Source: Virgibacillus_N oceani_A (GTDB lineage Bacteria > Bacillota > Bacilli > Bacillales > Amphibacillaceae). From it: a stretch of DNA of 64,000 nucleotides. Of the stretch, positions 1-9,184 are shown in pieces. The notes under the pieces are model-generated. The model had not been told where the DNA came from. It searched no databases and was given only the letters and a program-made list of their open reading frames with translations. Location: NCBI GenBank assembly GCA_041521345.1, contig JBGOHB010000003.1, one strand, 5' to 3'. A program made the translations under genes and the position numbers. Positions within the stretch are counted from its first letter, which is position 1. Every line of letters begins with the position of its first letter.

Positions 1-848
1 GCAGTAGCATTCAGTGCAAACAATAATAGAAGCAATATAATGATTGTTGCTGCAGCTAAGTTTGCATATTCTGCAACGAGAGATGAATCCAGTGTCCAGT
101 AGTAAATCTGCATTGGCAGCGCCGTGAACGTATCCATTAAGCTGCTCGGAAATGGAATAAGCAATGCAGGAATCCCAAGAACAGTTAATGGTGCTGTTTC
201 TCCGATTGCTCGGGATAGTGCCAAAATGGATCCTGTAAGAATCCCCGGCAGTGCTGATGGCAGAATGATATTTCTAATCGTCTGCCATTTGGAGGCTCCC
301 ATACCGTACGATGCTTCACTTAAATGCTGTGGGACAGCTCTGAGTGCTTCCTGTGCTGCTACGATAACAATAGGCAGGACAAGAAGAGATATAGTCAATC
401 CCCCGGCAAGAACGGCATTTCCCAGATCCATAGCTCGAGCAAAGACGGTCAGCCCCAGCAGTCCATAAACGATGGACGGAACCCCAGCCAAGTTAGAAAT
501 ATTTGTCTGGATCAGCGATTGTAGCTTTCCTTTTTTGGCATACAACTCTAGGTAAATGGCTGTGCATATTCCGATTACCATGGTGACAGGGATGACAACA
601 AGCATGAGCCAGAATGTTCCGAGCAGTGCACCCATTATGCCGGCTCTTTCTGGGTCAGTTGATAATGCGCCTGTTAAGAAGTCCATGTTAATCCACGAAA
701 TACCCTGGGTCAAAACGCGGGCAATCAATATACCCAATATGACGATCCCGAAAAGGGTGGCTAGGAGAAACACGATCTTAAAAAAATTGTTTTTCAGGAC
801 CCTGCCATTTATTCTTTTTTCCATGTCGACTTTGTTTACAAGTTCCAT
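1..848 (-). CDS. pstA: Phosphate ABC transporter permease PstA (3' end cut by window)
   Basis: PstA is one of the two membrane subunits of the high-affinity phosphate importer. The frame starts at ATG 848 behind GGGAGGAATA and stays open to base 1, so about 282 residues are seen and only a few C-terminal residues are missing. Several hydrophobic segments follow a short charged N-terminus. The permease loop with the pattern EASYGMGASKWQT and the later SRAIGETAPL segment are typical of the PstA/PstC family. It follows pstC after a single base, so the two are surely co-transcribed; pstB should lie just outside the window. An internal ATG eight codons later is an alternative start. Confidence 0.95.
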   Translation of the reverse strand, partial: MELVNKVDMEKRINGRVLKNNFFKIVFLLATLFGIVILGILIARVLTQGISWINMDFLTGALSTDPERAGIMGALLGTFWLMLVVIPVTMVIGICTAIYLELYAKKGKLQSLIQTNISNLAGVPSIVYGLLGLTVFARAMDLGNAVLAGGLTISLLVLPIVIVAAQEALRAVPQHLSEASYGMGASKWQTIRNIILPSALPGILTGSILALSRAIGETAPLTVLGIPALLIPFPSSLMDTFTALPMQIYYWTLDSSLVAEYANLAAATIIILLLLLFALNAT

Positions 849-849
849 T

Positions 850-1791
850 TTAATATTCCTCCCTGAATCTTCGAGAGACATATCGTGCCAGTAAATTCAT
901 GATTAATGTAAAAACAAATAAGGTCATGGCGACAGCGTATAAACTATAGTAGATCGTGGTTCCGGCTGAAGCGTCACCGCTCGCTACCTCCACAATGTAC
1001 GCAGTCATTGTCTGCATGGATTGTGTCACATCAAACGTAAAGTTTTTTGAACTTCCGCTTGCAATGGTTACAATCATCGTTTCCCCGATAGCCCGTGAAA
1101 TCCCGAGTACAAAAGAGGCAATAATGCCGGATAGCGCAGCGGGAATGACTACACGAAAAGTTGTTTCCAGTTTCGTAGCCCCCATTGCAAAAGCTCCCTC
1201 CCTCATTGCATTTGGTACAGACACCATAGCGTCTTCGGATAAAGAAGCAATCATCGGGATAATCATGATACCCATTACAATTCCCGGACTAAGAATGTTT
1301 GTCACTTCTACAGCTGGAAAAATACTACGGATGACCGGTGTTACAAACGTAAAGGCAAAAAAACCATATACAATGGTAGGAATACCGGCTAGCACTTCAA
1401 GGAGTGGCTTTAATGTTCGGCGAACCTTTTCTGATGCGTATTCACTTAAATAAACAGCTGTCATGATTCCAATTGGTCCTGCAACAAGAATGGCGATAAT
1501 GGAAGAGATCAGTGTGCCTGCAAGCAACGGCAATATGCCGAATTCCGGATTCTGGCTTAATGGTCTTAACACATTACCGGTAAAAAATTCAGCAAACGGC
1601 ACGAGCTGGAAAAATTCAATCGTCTCGGACAGAAGTGTAAAGATGATTCCGACAGTAGTTAAAATAGAAATAGCGGTAATAAGAAAAAGGAGTGCAGGAA
1701 TTAGTTTTTCTTTAAATTGAGAAAAACGATTGTTTTTGTTTTTTGCATCAATCATGTCTCTTACGGAAACGGCATCTTGTTTATTTGCCAT
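850..1791 (-). CDS. pstC: Phosphate ABC transporter permease PstC
   Basis: Membrane subunit pairing with PstA to form the phosphate channel. I start it at ATG 1791 (313 residues) because GGAGGGAG lies nine bases upstream; an upstream in-frame extension to 1869 has no comparable ribosome site and an un-PstC-like sequence. A cytoplasmic N-terminus of about 30 residues precedes hydrophobic segments, and the conserved EGAFAMGATK and SRAIGETM loops fit the family. It lies between pstS and pstA in the usual order. Confidence 0.95.
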   Translation of the reverse strand: MANKQDAVSVRDMIDAKNKNNRFSQFKEKLIPALLFLITAISILTTVGIIFTLLSETIEFFQLVPFAEFFTGNVLRPLSQNPEFGILPLLAGTLISSIIAILVAGPIGIMTAVYLSEYASEKVRRTLKPLLEVLAGIPTIVYGFFAFTFVTPVIRSIFPAVEVTNILSPGIVMGIMIIPMIASLSEDAMVSVPNAMREGAFAMGATKLETTFRVVIPAALSGIIASFVLGISRAIGETMIVTIASGSSKNFTFDVTQSMQTMTAYIVEVASGDASAGTTIYYSLYAVAMTLFVFTLIMNLLARYVSRRFREEY

Positions 1792-1825
1792 CGTATGTTT
1801 CTCCCTCCGGCTATAAGTCATAGAG

Positions 1826-1852
1826 GATGAGAGTAAACTTGTTACCCTCATC
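1826..1852 (-). promoter_or_regulatory. Stem-loop between pstS and pstC
   Basis: The minus-strand transcript can pair GATGAGGGTAA with TTACTCTCATC around a five-base loop, with one G-U pair. There is no T-run behind it, so it is more likely an mRNA-stabilising or partial stop structure that keeps pstS expression above that of the permeases, as known for many binding-protein operons. That role is inferred. Confidence 0.6.
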
Positions 1853-1878
1853 CACCATGATAGTTTCATAGTTTTAAA

Positions 1879-2898
1879 TTATTGCAGTGCTTCTAAGTCT
1901 TCAATTAAGCTTTGTGCTTCTTCATCAGGGATTGGAGCAAATCCTGTTTCCCCCGCAAAATTGTTTATATTATTCATAGCATAAATGGCAAAATCAAGTA
2001 CTTGTGGTTTTTCTTCTGCATTATTCATATTCAAGTAGGTGAATACCGGACGAGTGAAGTCCGCATAATCTCCATCTTCCGCAATCGTGTCTAGTGATGG
2101 TTCTACAGGTCCGTTGCCAAAGTCAACGCTTACTGCCTGCAGGGTATCCTGGTTATTTACATAGTATCCAAATCCGAAAAAGCCAATGGCATTTTCATCT
2201 TCTTGTACCAAGCTTACAAGTGTTGAATATTCTTGCTGGAGATTGACATCGTCTATTAAATCTTGTTCTTCAAGGATTTCTTCATAGAAAAATTCATAGG
2301 TACCATGGTTTTCGTTGGGTCCAACCGGGTTGACTTCTTCATCAGGCCAATCAGGATTTACATCTGACCATGTTTCCACACTGCCATCGGCAAGAAAAAT
2401 ACTTGTTAACTCTTCCGGTGTCATTTCTGTTGCCCAGTCATTGTTAGGGTGGACAACAAAAGTCAATCCATCCAGTGCAACCTTTAATTCTTTTGGCTCG
2501 AAGCCAAGGTCTTCCGCTGCTGCCTGTTCATCCTCTGAAATTGGACGGGAAGCATCATTGAAGTCTGTTCCATCCTCTTGGAGGAATTGTTCAAATCCTG
2601 CACTAGTTCCTGCGCGTCCCACTTCTACGGATACGCCTGACTGTTCGTTTAACATATATTCTTCAGCAAGTCTGGACATTAACGGGTAAACCGTTCCGGA
2701 TCCGTCTATAACAACACTGCCTTCAAGCTCCTCTGACTCACTGTTGTCTGCACTTTCACTTTCAGTAGAAGTTTCATTTTCCTCTGTTTCTGTGTCATTC
2801 TCATCTGTATCTTCTTCCTCACCTTCTGTTCCACATGCAGCGAGTCCAATAACTACACCTGCGATAAGCAGGAACAAAAGTACTTTTTTTAATTTCAT
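1879..2898 (-). CDS. pstS: Phosphate-binding lipoprotein PstS
   Basis: Extracellular phosphate receptor of the Pst importer. Residues 1-21 form a lipoprotein signal with lipobox LAAC and lipidated Cys22. An extremely acidic Glu/Asp/Ser/Thr linker (about 24-60) tethers a periplasmic-binding fold whose first phosphate loop, GSGTVYPL, is near residue 67. I choose ATG 2898, nine bases behind GGAGG; a TTG at 2901 is also possible. The acidic linker suits a salt-adapted organism. First gene of the pst operon, directly under the PhoP-box promoter. Confidence 0.95.
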   Translation of the reverse strand: MKLKKVLLFLLIAGVVIGLAACGTEGEEEDTDENDTETEENETSTESESADNSESEELEGSVVIDGSGTVYPLMSRLAEEYMLNEQSGVSVEVGRAGTSAGFEQFLQEDGTDFNDASRPISEDEQAAAEDLGFEPKELKVALDGLTFVVHPNNDWATEMTPEELTSIFLADGSVETWSDVNPDWPDEEVNPVGPNENHGTYEFFYEEILEEQDLIDDVNLQQEYSTLVSLVQEDENAIGFFGFGYYVNNQDTLQAVSVDFGNGPVEPSLDTIAEDGDYADFTRPVFTYLNMNNAEEKPQVLDFAIYAMNNINNFAGETGFAPIPDEEAQSLIEDLEALQ

Positions 2899-2938
2899 CA
2901 ACTAATTCCTCCCTGTGTTGTTGTTAACCTCAATTCCG

Positions 2939-2992
2939 AGTATAGGGGGCGAATGTTAAGGAAGTTTATATACAATGTAAAGATTATGTAAA
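2939..2992 (-). promoter_or_regulatory. PhoP box array and -10 element of the pst promoter
   Basis: Read on the minus strand there are four hexamers, TTTACA, TTTACA, TATAAA and TTAACA, each separated by five bases (plus-strand starts 2987, 2976, 2965, 2954, an exact 11-bp period). This matches the TT(A/T/C)ACA direct-repeat rule for Bacillus PhoP sites. A TATACT -10 element lies at 2939-2944, and there is no good -35 at the proper spacing, as expected for a PhoP-activated promoter. Induction by phosphate starvation is inferred from this. Confidence 0.88.
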
Positions 2993-3046
2993 TTAGTAGG
3001 TCTTTTGTTTGGAATAAATTATGATAATAGGGAAAGGGGCATGGAA

Positions 3047-3685
3047 ATGGAAGTATCCTATTTATATATCTATGAGAAATTATTGGATTTTTATGGTTCG
3101 CAGGAATGGTGGCCAGCTGATAGTGACTTTGAAATGATGGTTGGCTCCATTCTTGTGCAAAACACAAATTGGAAAAATGCAGAAAAAGCGCTGGAACATT
3201 TGCATGATCATGTACAGCCGGAAAAGTTAGCAAGACTTGAAGAAAAAGAACTGGCTGAGAAGATTCGTCCGAGTGGCTATTATAATATGAAGGCCAAAAA
3301 GATCAAAGCCTTTTTGGACTGGTTTGAAAAATATGATTATCAACTTTCTTGCCTTAAATTAAAAGAGAAGCTTGAGATACGTGAAGAACTGCTAATGGTC
3401 TATGGAATTGGCAAAGAAACGGCTGATGTTATCCTGCTTTATGCAATGGACAAGCCGGTTTTTGTCGTGGATAACTATGCGAGGCGAATTTTTTTCAGGC
3501 TGGGATACGATTTGCCTAAGGCTTATGATAGATTCAGAGAGCAGGTGGAGGCAGAGCTTCCAGTAGATATTACGTTATATAATGAATATCATGCTTTACT
3601 GGTGGAACATGGCAAAAAGCATTGTAAAGCTACGCCGATTTGTGAGGGGTGTCCGTTATTGGATGTTTGTGCACAACGTTTTTAA
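3047..3685 (+). CDS. HhH-GPD DNA glycosylase of the endonuclease III / MagIII type
   Basis: Base-excision repair glycosylase of 212 residues. The helix-hairpin-helix is YGIGKETADVIL and the catalytic aspartate is in VVDNY (D142). The residue aligned with the endonuclease III catalytic lysine is not lysine, which points to a MagIII-like 3-methyladenine glycosylase rather than a true Nth. The C-terminus has a CX5CX2CX5C cluster, one residue shorter in the first gap than the classical 4Fe-4S loop. ATG 3047 is seven bases behind AAGGGG; ATG 3041 is too close. It is divergent from pstS. Confidence 0.85.
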   Translation: MEVSYLYIYEKLLDFYGSQEWWPADSDFEMMVGSILVQNTNWKNAEKALEHLHDHVQPEKLARLEEKELAEKIRPSGYYNMKAKKIKAFLDWFEKYDYQLSCLKLKEKLEIREELLMVYGIGKETADVILLYAMDKPVFVVDNYARRIFFRLGYDLPKAYDRFREQVEAELPVDITLYNEYHALLVEHGKKHCKATPICEGCPLLDVCAQRF

Positions 3686-3706
3686 TACGGAACCTGCGCT
3701 TTCATA

Positions 3707-4528
3707 TTACGCTTCCAACGCAAGATTCCGGATCTGCTCTGTCAGTTTCTCCGGGATTTCATCAGTAAATAAGTGTCCTGTTTTTGGGTGCGTAACCAAC
3801 TGGGCATGAGGAAGGTCCTTGGCCAGCTTTTCACCTGTTTTTAAGGATACGACCCGATCTTCCTCGGCATAAATTAATAGTGCCGGTGTGCTGACTTGCT
3901 GCACCTGCGCTGACCGCAAGTCGCCTTCCCGGTAACGAACAAGACGCAAGAGTGATTTATAAAAGTTCTTTTCATTTATTGGCCTGCCATATTCTTCAAT
4001 CATTTCCTCCGTGATTACTGAATGATCGGAAAGCACCATTTCCAGTGTATATCTCACCCCTTGTTTTTTTACCTGCCTTTTAATGAAGAGATAAAAATAG
4101 GGCACATATGAAAGGAGCTTGATCCAATGATTTGAAGGCTGCAGATAACCCGAACTGTTTAAAAGGATGAGCTTTTTAACTTTTTCCGGAAAAAGCTTGG
4201 CCGTATACAAACTAATCTGCCCACCCATAGAATGCCCAGCCACATAAACCTCTTTCAGATTAAAATAATCAATGCACCCTGCGATGAGCGTGGCAAAATT
4301 TTCATAGGAATTGATAAATCTGCTTGATTTCTCACTTCTGCCGAATCCCGGCAAGTCAATGGCTACGACAGCAAAATGTTCCTCCAGTAAAGGCATCATC
4401 CTTCTAAACGTATATACGGAAGCAACCAGGCCATGTATGAGTAATATGGGTGGCTTGCCGTTTAATGTATATTCGCAATAAATATTTACGCCAGATAACT
4501 TAATGTTTGTCTTGGTGAAATTTTTCAT
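3707..4528 (-). CDS. Alpha/beta-fold hydrolase
   Basis: Serine hydrolase of 273 residues with unknown substrate. The oxyanion HG motif is at 32-33, the nucleophile elbow GHSMGG places Ser100, and the likely acid and base are Asp224 (AEEDRVV) and His252 (KTGHLF). The start at 4528 has AGGACGG five bases upstream; a longer frame to 4600 lacks support. It converges on the glycosylase gene with 21 bases between stops. Confidence 0.85.
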   Translation of the reverse strand: MKNFTKTNIKLSGVNIYCEYTLNGKPPILLIHGLVASVYTFRRMMPLLEEHFAVVAIDLPGFGRSEKSSRFINSYENFATLIAGCIDYFNLKEVYVAGHSMGGQISLYTAKLFPEKVKKLILLNSSGYLQPSNHWIKLLSYVPYFYLFIKRQVKKQGVRYTLEMVLSDHSVITEEMIEEYGRPINEKNFYKSLLRLVRYREGDLRSAQVQQVSTPALLIYAEEDRVVSLKTGEKLAKDLPHAQLVTHPKTGHLFTDEIPEKLTEQIRNLALEA

Positions 4529-4735
4529 TTTATCCGTCCTGTTCAGATAATGTGGTATATAATATGATATCAAAACAACAGTTGAGAGGAAAGAACTCAC
4601 TCCCTCTGTTCTTTTTTTTGTATTAAATTGAAGTAATTAGCGGCCGTCGTTCGAAATAGTGAAAATAATTAAAAAAATACTATATTATTTTTGTGATTTC
4701 AAGTATATTAGAACTATGGGATATTTAGCTAGGGG

Positions 4736-7700
4736 GTGAGCCTCATACGTTACGTCATTGGCTGTTTTATGATAGGAATCTTTTTTTTCTTTTTAACTGA
4801 TCAAATTATGGCCTCTGAGATCATACAGCTTCATTCCGAACAAGAGGAATATGAAGTTGGATCTTTAATGGAAATTTTGGAGGATGAAGATAACAATATC
4901 GATCTGGAAGACATTCTCGCCGGTACCTTGGATAATAAATTTTATCAATATAACGGTAATGTCCCCAATTACGGCTATACGTCATCCACTTTTTGGGTGC
5001 GCATGACGTTTGAAAACCGGACAGCAAATGAGGAATGGATGTTGGAAATAGCGTATCCCCCCCATGATTCACTTGAGCTGTACACGAAAAGCGGTGATGG
5101 GGATTTCCATTACAGCAAAACAGGGGATCAGCTGCCTTTTTCCGAACGGGAAGTTCACCACCGGAATTTTATATATAATCTTAGCATAGCCCCTGGTTCC
5201 CGGGAAACCTATTATTTGAAGGTTGAAAGTGACGGGTCTATGCAATTGCCTGTCACGCTATGGCCCCCCGATCAATTTAATCAAAAAAGCCAGCTTGAAT
5301 ACATCCTGCTCGGTATATATTATGGTTTTGGCCTGATTATGATTTTTTATCATTTGTTTTTGTTTTTTTCACTGAGATTATCGAGTTATTTCTGGTATGT
5401 CCTTTTCATTGCTTCTCTCATGTTTTTGCACTTTACACTAAATGGGTTGGCCTATCAGTTTTTCTGGACTGAACAACCATGGTGGAACCATCATGCTATA
5501 TTATTTTTCATCGTGATGACGAACATGCCGGCATTATTTTTCACAAAATCATTTTTAAATACCGCTTTTTATATACCCAAATTAAATAAGATAATTAACG
5601 GCGTAATCATACTCCAGCCTGTTTTTATTATTATGTTGTTTATAAGCTATGAGCTATCACTTGATATAATTATGGTCGCTACCATTGGTATTATTTTACT
5701 AATCATTATACCCACAGCCATATTAAGCTGGAGGAGAGGTTATGCGCCCACGAAATATTTCTTTTTTGGCTGGATAACTTTTTTACTTGGTACTGTTGTA
5801 AGTTCTCTAGCAGATATGGGAATACTGCCCATCAACTTTGTAACAAAGTATGCTTCCCAATTGGGTTCCGCTGTAGAGATCGCTCTATTTTCTCTTGCAT
5901 TAGGGGGAAAGATTAGACAACTTCGGCTGGAAAAGCAAGCAGCGGAGGAAACTGCGCTGAAAAGCCAAGAACTTGCAGTAAGTCATCTTAGGAAAGCAAA
6001 TGAACTGAAGGATGAATTTCTGGCAAATACCTCTCATGAATTACGGACACCACTTCACGGAATGATTGGCTTAGCTGAATCTATAAGAGAGAAGGATGGA
6101 TTAAATGAGGAGATGCAGCATAATATTTCCTTAATCATATCAAGTGGAAGGAGGCTTACCCATTTAATTGAAGACCTTCTTGATGCCTCGAAATTAAACC
6201 ATCATGAAGTCAATTTGGAAGTAGTCCGGGTTGATTTGAAAAAGCTGGCAGATATGGTATGTACAGTTTCCGAATCCATGAATAATAATAAGTCAATAAC
6301 AATTCGCAATGACATTACAGAGGATATGCCGCCGGTTGCGGGAGATAAAAATAGGCTGCAGCAAATATTTTACAATTTGATTGGCAATGCGATCAAGTAC
6401 ACGGAAAGTGGGGAAATCATTTTAACTGCTGAGCCGGCAAAGGATGAAGTGGTTGTATCCATTAAAGATACAGGCATTGGTATCTCAGAAGAGGATGTGG
6501 AACGTATTTTTGACAGTTTCACAAGAGGTTCCAACATAGATGACAAGTCTGTACACGGAACAGGACTTGGATTAAGGATTACGGAACAGCTTGTGGATCT
6601 TCATGGCGGAAAGATAGAAATAGCATCCAATGTAGGAGAAGGGACTGTGGTGTCTTTTACTGTACCAATTTTTCAGGAAAGGCATAGGGGTGATGTTATC
6701 ACCTTTCCAGGGGCAGGGGCATACGCACCTTATGAACATTTACGAATGGAAGTGCCTGCAAAGGAAAAAGACGGTCCCTCTCTTGGTAAAATACTGATCG
6801 CAGATGATGAACCAGTTAATATTCAAGTGCTCATGAATCACTTGTCGACAGTCGGGTATGTATTGAAGGTGGCAATTGATGGAGAAGAAGTACTGCATTA
6901 CCTTGAAAATGATCGCTCCTATGACCTGGTTATTCTCGATGTAATGCTGCCAAAGCTTTCTGGACTTGACGCAGCAAAAAAAATCAGGGAACAGTTTTCC
7001 CTGACAGAATTGCCCATTTTAATGCTGACAGCCAGATCTCAAATGGAAGATATCATTACGGCCTTTGAAGCGGGAGCCAATGATTACTTGACAAAACCGA
7101 CTTCTAAAGAAGAGTTACTCGCCCGAACAAAAACGTTATTATCCCTCAAGCTGACGATGGAAGAAGTAGTGAAGGTGAATAAGGAACTGAAGTATTTGAA
7201 TCAGTCACTTGAATCGCAAGTTGCCGAACGGACGGAAGAACTGGAACTAAGAACAGATGAACTCAGGATAATGGAGAAGTCGAGAAGACAATTGATGTCG
7301 AATATTTCCCATGAACTTGGTACGCCAATGACTTCTGTAAGGGGGTATGTTAAAGCAATGCTAGATGGTGTGGTTGACGGGAATGATGAAAATTATTTGA
7401 CAATTGTTTATCAAAAGATACTTGTTATTGACAGGCTCATTCAGGATTTATATGATCTTTCTAGGCTGGAAGCAAGAAGGGTAAGTTTTAGACGGCAAGA
7501 AGTGACGACAGAGGAATTACAGCACATGCTGATTTCGAAATATGAAATGGATGTAAAATATCATGGCATTGATTTCCGAATTTATAATGATTTGGGTCAG
7601 GAAAGTTCTCAAGAAAGCGTGATAATTGATCCTGACAGGCTGGATCAAGTGATGCAGAATCTGATTTTTAATGCCATACGTTTTACGGATGCAAATGGCA

Positions 7701-8014
7701 CTATTGAAGTTCATATTAGAAAATTAAAGGGTGGGAAGAAGTATAATCTGCCGGCAGCATTAGCAAAAAAAGCGCCGCTCCTGCACGTAAGTGTACGTGA
7801 TAATGGGGAAGGAATATCAGATGAAGCTATAGACTATATATTCGATCGGTTCTTTCGGGAAGAAAAATCAAGAATAGAGAAGGATACCCATTCAGGATTA
7901 GGGCTTGCCATTTCCAAAGAAATCATTGAAGCCCATCAGGGACATATATGGGCAGAGAGTAAATCGGGGGAAGGGAGCATTTTTCATTTTGTTCTTCCAC
8001 TTGAGTCAAAATAG
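4736..8014 (+). CDS. 7TMR-DISM hybrid sensor histidine kinase with two kinase cores
   Basis: A 1092-residue membrane sensor. A signal/anchor segment (about 5-25) is followed by an extracellular 7TMR-DISMED2-like beta domain (30-170) and seven membrane helices (190-395). Kinase core 1 has HisKA His434 (NTSHELRTP) and ATPase boxes NLIGNAIKYTE, DTGIGIS and GTGLGL. A receiver domain carries Asp735 (VILDVMLP). After a coiled coil (805-850), core 2 has His859 (NISHELGTP) with its own N, G1 and G2 boxes. The response regulator follows 19 bases later. The start is uncertain: GTG 4736 overlaps the ribosome-site-like AGGGGGTGAG, and the next in-frame ATG is at 4769. Confidence 0.88.
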   Translation: MSLIRYVIGCFMIGIFFFFLTDQIMASEIIQLHSEQEEYEVGSLMEILEDEDNNIDLEDILAGTLDNKFYQYNGNVPNYGYTSSTFWVRMTFENRTANEEWMLEIAYPPHDSLELYTKSGDGDFHYSKTGDQLPFSEREVHHRNFIYNLSIAPGSRETYYLKVESDGSMQLPVTLWPPDQFNQKSQLEYILLGIYYGFGLIMIFYHLFLFFSLRLSSYFWYVLFIASLMFLHFTLNGLAYQFFWTEQPWWNHHAILFFIVMTNMPALFFTKSFLNTAFYIPKLNKIINGVIILQPVFIIMLFISYELSLDIIMVATIGIILLIIIPTAILSWRRGYAPTKYFFFGWITFLLGTVVSSLADMGILPINFVTKYASQLGSAVEIALFSLALGGKIRQLRLEKQAAEETALKSQELAVSHLRKANELKDEFLANTSHELRTPLHGMIGLAESIREKDGLNEEMQHNISLIISSGRRLTHLIEDLLDASKLNHHEVNLEVVRVDLKKLADMVCTVSESMNNNKSITIRNDITEDMPPVAGDKNRLQQIFYNLIGNAIKYTESGEIILTAEPAKDEVVVSIKDTGIGISEEDVERIFDSFTRGSNIDDKSVHGTGLGLRITEQLVDLHGGKIEIASNVGEGTVVSFTVPIFQERHRGDVITFPGAGAYAPYEHLRMEVPAKEKDGPSLGKILIADDEPVNIQVLMNHLSTVGYVLKVAIDGEEVLHYLENDRSYDLVILDVMLPKLSGLDAAKKIREQFSLTELPILMLTARSQMEDIITAFEAGANDYLTKPTSKEELLARTKTLLSLKLTMEEVVKVNKELKYLNQSLESQVAERTEELELRTDELRIMEKSRRQLMSNISHELGTPMTSVRGYVKAMLDGVVDGNDENYLTIVYQKILVIDRLIQDLYDLSRLEARRVSFRRQEVTTEELQHMLISKYEMDVKYHGIDFRIYNDLGQESSQESVIIDPDRLDQVMQNLIFNAIRFTDANGTIEVHIRKLKGGKKYNLPAALAKKAPLLHVSVRDNGEGISDEAIDYIFDRFFREEKSRIEKDTHSGLGLAISKEIIEAHQGHIWAESKSGEGSIFHFVLPLESK

Positions 8015-8033
8015 ATAAAGGGGCTGAGCGGAA

Positions 8034-8735
8034 TTGAAAACGGTAAAAATACTAATTGTAGAAGATGAGGCGGAAATACGCCATTTGCTTCAATTATACC
8101 TTCAGGAATTATATGAAATAGCAGTGGCGGAAACCGGAACGGAAGCTATTGATAAAGTCAAACGGGACCCACCGGATCTTATTTTACTGGATATACTTTT
8201 GCCTGAAAAAAATGGTCTGGAAGTTTGCAGAGAAATACGCATGTTTAATGAAGATGTTTCCATTTTGTTTATAAGTTCGAAAAGAGAGTTTGAAGACCGG
8301 ATTACAGGGCTGGAGGCAGGGGCGGATGATTATATTATAAAGCCTTTTGATCCAGGGGAAGTTCGTGCAAGAGTGATGGCACATATTAGAAGAAAGGATA
8401 TTTATGAAAAGCATCACCAACAGGAGCAAAAAAAGTTAAGGTTTCATGAACTTGAAATCAATTTGGATAGTTATTCGGTTTATTTGAAGGAGAAACCGGT
8501 ACAATTGTATGCAAAAGAGCTGCAGCTGCTTATGTTTCTGGCAAAGTATCCGAACCAGGTGTTTTCCATTGAGCAGCTTTATGATCAGGTGTGGGGGAAA
8601 GAGACAATTGGCGATTATAGTAACGTAAAAGTGCATATCAGCAATTTACGGAGGAAAATTGAAAAAAATCCAAGAAAGCCAAATTATATACAAACAATTA
8701 GAGGAATTGGCTATAAATTCACGGGGGAAAGTTAA
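8034..8735 (+). CDS. OmpR-family response regulator
   Basis: Transcription factor of 233 residues. The receiver domain (1-120) has acidic pocket E10/D11, phosphoacceptor Asp53 (LILLDILLP) and the KPF lysine. A winged-helix DNA-binding domain (about 135-230) ends in the usual IRGIGYKF hairpin. It starts at TTG 8034 behind AAAGGGG. It is translated just after the hybrid kinase, so it is the probable output of that sensor. Target genes are unknown; the adjacent sinI-like gene is a candidate by position only. Confidence 0.92.
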   Translation: MKTVKILIVEDEAEIRHLLQLYLQELYEIAVAETGTEAIDKVKRDPPDLILLDILLPEKNGLEVCREIRMFNEDVSILFISSKREFEDRITGLEAGADDYIIKPFDPGEVRARVMAHIRRKDIYEKHHQQEQKKLRFHELEINLDSYSVYLKEKPVQLYAKELQLLMFLAKYPNQVFSIEQLYDQVWGKETIGDYSNVKVHISNLRRKIEKNPRKPNYIQTIRGIGYKFTGES

Positions 8736-8759
8736 AAAAATTGTGTTTTTTTAACTTTC
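8727..8759 (+). terminator. Hairpin terminator after the two-component operon
   Basis: A perfect 14-bp inverted repeat (GAAAGTTAAAAAAA and its complement) with a five-base loop overlaps the stop codon of the response regulator and runs into a T-rich tail. The A/T-rich stem makes it work in either direction. Confidence 0.7.
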
Positions 8760-8836
8760 TTTTAACCTTTTTTATATAGAATAAGGAAAGACATATACAT
8801 AAGACAACTTAATAATGGAAAGGTGGGGACCATAGA

Positions 8837-9004
8837 GTGCATTCAGCGTCATTGAAAGTGAGTAAGAACTTGGATCAGGAATGGATAGAATTAATCAAAG
8901 AAGCAAAAGACGCAGGATTGACCGTAAAAGATGTTAGAAGGTTTTTTATCAACGCAAAATATATAGAAGAAGGCGACTTTTCCGAGTATAAAGCAACAAA
9001 GTAA
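8837..9004 (+). CDS. SinI-like anti-repressor peptide
   Basis: A 55-residue peptide starting at GTG 8837 behind AAAGGTGG. Its core LDQEWIELIKEAKDAG followed by LTVKDVRRFF closely resembles B. subtilis SinI (LDQEWVELMVEAKEAN, then ISPEEIRKYL), the helical hook that titrates the biofilm repressor SinR. Unlike SinR it has no helix-turn-helix. No sinR lies nearby in this window. It sits 101 bases after a sensor kinase/response regulator pair, which might control it (inference). Confidence 0.82.
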   Translation: MHSASLKVSKNLDQEWIELIKEAKDAGLTVKDVRRFFINAKYIEEGDFSEYKATK

Positions 9005-9184
9005 ACACAAAGACAGTGTTCCTTTGTTGCAAAATTGCATTTTATTATTTGGATGAAGGGATTATTTCTCGAGGTAAGTACAGAAGAAGTTGTAAAAGCT
9101 ATTTCAAAAAAGGAGCAGTATTTTTGCCTGGCAGCATTAATTCTGAAATAATGATTATATAGTAAATAAAAGGAGTGCTGCCAA

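Noticed and set aside
1091..1453. Long plus-strand frame opposite pstC
   Set aside because: Antisense shadow of a clearly real permease gene.
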